DNA of 64,000 nucleotides from Flavobacterium sinopsychrotolerans (GTDB taxonomy: Bacteria; Bacteroidota; Bacteroidia; Flavobacteriales; Flavobacteriaceae), in NCBI RefSeq assembly GCF_900110375.1, contig NZ_FODN01000002.1, positions 385,086 through 449,085 on the forward strand, written 5' to 3'. The stretch's first letter is position 1; each line of letters begins with the position of its first letter. A program made the position numbers and the translations under genes. This document shows positions 63,014 to 64,000 of the stretch, piece by piece. The notes under the pieces were generated by a model. The model saw only the letters and a list, made by a program, of their open reading frames with translations. It had not been told where the DNA came from and did no database searches.

Positions 63014-64000
63014 ATGGAGCTCAAACATAAAAATAGCGCTAGTCATCAAATAGTTTGTTGCTCAGTGGAAGAAAATGCAAGTACACCAATTAGTAAAGAA
63101 ACGGGATGCTGTTCATTAGATAATGATCCTGAAAATCACGTTGTGCACGATCATGACCACAATCATTCAAATGGCAGTGAAGGAACCTTCAAAATGTTTT
63201 TACCTTCCATAATAAGTTCAATAATACTAGTAATTGCTTTATTGTTTGATAATTATTTTCCACAATCCTGGTTTAGTGGCTGGATTCGAATTGTATGGTA
63301 TGTCGTTGCCTATATTCCTGTAGGTTTCCCAGTATTGCAAGAAGCTTTTCAAAGCATATGCAAGGGCGATATTTTTTCTGAATTTTTTTTAATGGGTCTT
63401 GCTACAGTTGGTGCTTTTGGTATCGGACAGTATGCTGAAGGTGTTACCGTAATGTTATTTTATGCCATTGGGGAATTATTCCAAATGTTAGCCGTGAAAA
63501 GAGCCAAATCGAGTATCAAATCTTTATTAGACCAAAGACCAGATTCTGCAAATGTTATTAAAGGATATGAAACCATTTCAAAAAAAGCTTCGGATATTGT
63601 TATTGGAGAAATCATTCAGCTAAAACAAGGTGAAAAATTAGCTTTGGATGGAAAACTGCTGTCAGAACGTGCTACTTTTAATACGGCGGCTTTAACCGGA
63701 GAAAGCAAACCGGACACGAAGCAAGTGGGTGAAGCTGTTCTTGCTGGAATGATAAATCTTAATACTGTTGCCCAGGTTGAAGTCACAGCTGTTTTTAGTG
63801 ACAGTAAATTGTCCAGAATTCTTGAAATGGTTCAGGAAGCCACAGCTAAAAAAGCTACAACCGAATTGTTTATTAGGAAATTCGCCAAAATATATACTCC
63901 AATAGTTGTTTTTCTGGCTATCGGAATTTGTTTGATTCCATTGTTATTTGTCGCTGATTATGTTTTCAAAGAATGGCTGTACAGGGCCTTAATTTTCTTG
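63014..64000 (+). CDS. Heavy-metal translocating P1B-type ATPase, N-terminal part (cut by window edge)
   Basis: ATG 63014 opens a frame to the window end (329 codons). The N-terminus has no classical HMA domain but two CC pairs (IVCCSVEENA, TGCCSLDND) and a His/Asp-rich patch (HVVHDHDHNH, about residues 43-52), typical metal-binding tails. Membrane helices and the actuator domain follow, with the dephosphorylation motif TGES (about 231). The CPC helix and DKTGT loop lie beyond the edge. The family exports Zn2+, Cd2+ or Pb2+, or Cu+; the His-rich tail favours Zn/Cd. Confidence 0.88.
   Translation, partial: MELKHKNSASHQIVCCSVEENASTPISKETGCCSLDNDPENHVVHDHDHNHSNGSEGTFKMFLPSIISSIILVIALLFDNYFPQSWFSGWIRIVWYVVAYIPVGFPVLQEAFQSICKGDIFSEFFLMGLATVGAFGIGQYAEGVTVMLFYAIGELFQMLAVKRAKSSIKSLLDQRPDSANVIKGYETISKKASDIVIGEIIQLKQGEKLALDGKLLSERATFNTAALTGESKPDTKQVGEAVLAGMINLNTVAQVEVTAVFSDSKLSRILEMVQEATAKKATTELFIRKFAKIYTPIVVFLAIGICLIPLLFVADYVFKEWLYRALIFL

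Overview
The window is AT-rich chromosomal DNA from a member of the Flavobacteriaceae, most likely Flavobacterium or a close relative (Bacteroidota). The signs are a tmRNA with tag GENNYALAA, -7 promoter boxes of the form TAnnTTTG, few Shine-Dalgarno sequences, a fused ResB-CcsA cytochrome c maturase, a GH3/beta-lactamase fusion, and the run tsaD - tamB - pfkA - gapA - lptD - amidase - MCE. There is no rRNA, tRNA, CRISPR array, transposase or phage gene.

Region 1 (1-11.1 kb) is an accessory block for sulfide and sulfane-sulfur handling. It holds a YeeE/YedE carrier (partial), a DUF2892/thioredoxin/DUF6132 operon, a lipoprotein beta-carbonic anhydrase, a TauE/SafE exporter, a type II-like sulfide:quinone oxidoreductase, an AraC regulator, cytochrome bd (cydAB) and a persulfide dioxygenase-rhodanese of CstB-like layout. 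Known chemistry suggests this flow: SQR oxidises sulfide and feeds quinone, bd oxidase passes electrons to O2, the dioxygenase-rhodanese turns persulfide into sulfite or thiosulfate, and TauE or YeeE moves the products. Five promoters here share a CRP/FNR-like operator (TGTRAY-N4-RTYACA); at four of them its centre lies 28.5-29.5 nt from the -7 box. The block also looks partly decayed: a one-base frameshift in the carbonic anhydrase, an in-frame TGA in the dioxygenase, a degenerate second SQR 3' end, and several orphan coding fragments.

Region 2 (11.5-15.3 kb) has a TPR sensor kinase, a 48-codon stump of its response regulator, ssrA (tmRNA) and a serine hydrolase. Region 3 (15.5-25.1 kb) has an AlaDH/PNT-like dehydrogenase, an operon of PIG-L deacetylase, 35-aa membrane peptide and Na+/solute symporter, two paralogous secreted basic proteins, a small membrane protein and a BamA/TamA-like barrel.

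Region 4 (25.2-37 kb) is housekeeping: two AI-2E family permeases, a compact MscS - Maf - UbiA - KdsC - DUF2520 operon, ccsBA, a VanX-type dipeptidase and a THUMP-like methyltransferase. Region 5 (37-39.3 kb) is a tandem pair of near-identical M43 metalloprotease lipoproteins. Region 6 (39.8-64 kb) is the conserved core: DUF4159 - rsmE - tsaD, tamB, pfkA, gapA, an N-acetylglucosamine kinase-like gene, ridA, lptD, two tandem amidases, an MCE protein, two Fe-S oxidoreductase subunits, a small conserved protein, the GH3/beta-lactamase fusion, and the 5' part of a heavy-metal P-type ATPase. The second amidase seems to have taken its start codon and first codons from the MCE gene.
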